From Pegea sp. RAD2-039 (taxonomy: Eukaryota; Chordata; Thaliacea; Salpida; Salpidae): a stretch of 64,000 nucleotides of DNA. Below, piece by piece: positions 62,776 through 64,000 of the stretch. A model generated the notes under the pieces. That model saw nothing but the letters and a program-made list of their open reading frames with translations. It ran no database searches and was not told the DNA's origin. Location: assembly GCA_034620365.1 (NCBI GenBank), contig JAQGEQ010000281.1:496001-560000 (forward strand). The letters are read 5' to 3'. The stretch's first letter is position 1. Each line of letters begins with the position of its first letter. The position numbers were made by a program, and so were the translations under genes.

Positions 62776-64000
62776 ATTTGTTGTGTTATTTGCGCTAGTA
62801 TTTAATAAAAATAAAAATCATTACAAGTCTTTTGTGATCTTTTTTAAAGTTTTATTTATTAAAAAAGGTTTATTCTTGAGATTCAAGCAATTTGCTAACA
62901 GGATTTATGTAATTGATTACAACATTTATGTTTTTCTTACAATATTTAACATGTAATATAAACTGAAAAGAAAGCTTTCTAATTAAAAAATAAACATTTT
63001 TAAACAGTAGAATCCTTTGTTTTAAAATAATTTATTTTCTGAGACGGTTTATCAGTATTCATTTGTTGCTAATTATTGGCGCTGTTCAAATATTAGTTTA
63101 ATTTCAAAGAATTACTTTAATGTTTTGTACAATTAAATGGATATATTTGAGTATCTATAAATTGCTTAAAATATTTAGTTATATGTCGATTACATTTTAT
63201 TCTACAATTCATCTTTACTTTAAACAGTTTAATTTATAATAATAGAGGCCTACTTCGGCCAAGAGCGGTCATGCGGGTTGTGTGCTTTCTATCCTTTATT
63301 TGTTTGCAGAATTGAGAGCGCCATTCGGAGCGATCCACTGCGATATCCTCCTAATTTCTGGTATTGATATTGAGCGATTTCATATCGCGCTTTCAAGTAT
63401 CTTTAAAGCGAAAACTTTTATTCTTAAAATAGTAAAAACGGTTTTTGTGTTTCGAGCACAGGTGGACACATAATAACGAAAGGTTCATAAAACCCGTTAA
63501 AACAAACCCTGTTAATAAAAATTGCTTGATGCTATTATCCTTATTATTTTTTTCATATTTTTATGCAAAAAAACTTGCTTCTGTGTTTTGCTTCATCAAT
63601 TTTTATAAACTTTGATAAAATGATTATTTTTAGTAGCTTTTTGCTCAAATTGTAATATAAACTCTGTTTTTCACATTAAGTTTTAAGGCTTCCTTGCTTT
63701 GTCGACCTGCTGTGAGTTGGAAGGGTTTTGCAATCGAATTGATTTGGATCTTGGTATGATAATTTACGTCAGCAAGTTGTATAAGGAGTTTTGGTGGCTT
63801 TGACTGGAAATAATCACCAAGAGCTTATTTAGCTTATTTATAGCTTAGTAATATTATGATAGAAAATTATTCAAAATTGGCAAAAAGCGAATAAAGAAAT
63901 CTTCACGATAAGCTTTCGATAATAGCCGAGTGTTGTTTACTGATTATCTTGTCTGTAAAATTGCAGATTAAAAAATCAAGCATGTTGGTTAAGCGAATAT
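62776..64000. other. 3' flank of the second copy, with GC-richer island
   Basis: Collinear with 49316-50560. The island occupies 63243-63475, and in this copy the frame after tttgcag is open to RAQVDT and a stop. The duplication continues to the window edge, so its right end is not seen. Confidence 0.7.

Overview
The window looks like nuclear DNA from a very AT-rich animal. Codon use is eukaryotic, two tRNA-Asn genes have clean Pol III signals, a CR1/Jockey-type LINE is present, and all convincing genes use short GT..AG introns (mostly 54-105 nt, GTAAG donors, TTTCAG or TACAG acceptors). I cannot name the species. A BTB-BACK-Kelch gene and a PCGF-like RING relic support a metazoan. All spliced models were read by eye and have no transcript support.

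Layout: 1-6.9 kb is AT-rich DNA holding decayed exon copies of an unknown minus-strand gene. 6.9-11.6 kb holds a broken PCGF/Psc-like RING-RAWUL gene with a long Ser/Asn/Lys tail. 12.4-14.9 kb holds fuller exons of the unknown minus-strand gene. 18.67-35.2 kb is a 16.5-kb tandem array of about twelve units of 1.54 kb (some shorter); each unit is three diverged sub-repeats carrying intron-shaped 54-55-nt segments, three of which are near-palindromes. 36.3-41.6 kb is the most striking gene: a two-exon minus-strand gene for a 1,717-residue secreted protein with 53 in-register 30-residue repeats and a GPI-anchor-like tail; 34 repeat junctions carry the SGSG motif typical of glycosaminoglycan attachment.

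42.7-64 kb is a duplication field. A 13-exon gene of unknown function (259 residues, exons of 9-111 nt) occurs as one apparently intact copy (46.4-49.3 kb), one damaged copy (59.8-62.8 kb), one inverted 3' fragment (42.8-44.0 kb) and one internally deleted remnant (55.9-56.8 kb). Copies share a conserved GC-richer island downstream. LINE fragments and identical tRNA-Asn genes sit at the 5' side of two of them. A complete 11-exon BTB-BACK-Kelch gene (586 residues, minus strand) lies between copies at 51.1-53.8 kb. 56.8-58.5 kb is unlike the rest: GC-richer, CpG-containing, with an 11-bp minisatellite, clustered TGACGTCA sites and open exon-like stretches.

No operon-like logic links the genes. 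The common theme is repeated local duplication at every scale: 30-codon repeats, 1.54-kb units and 4.8-kb gene blocks.
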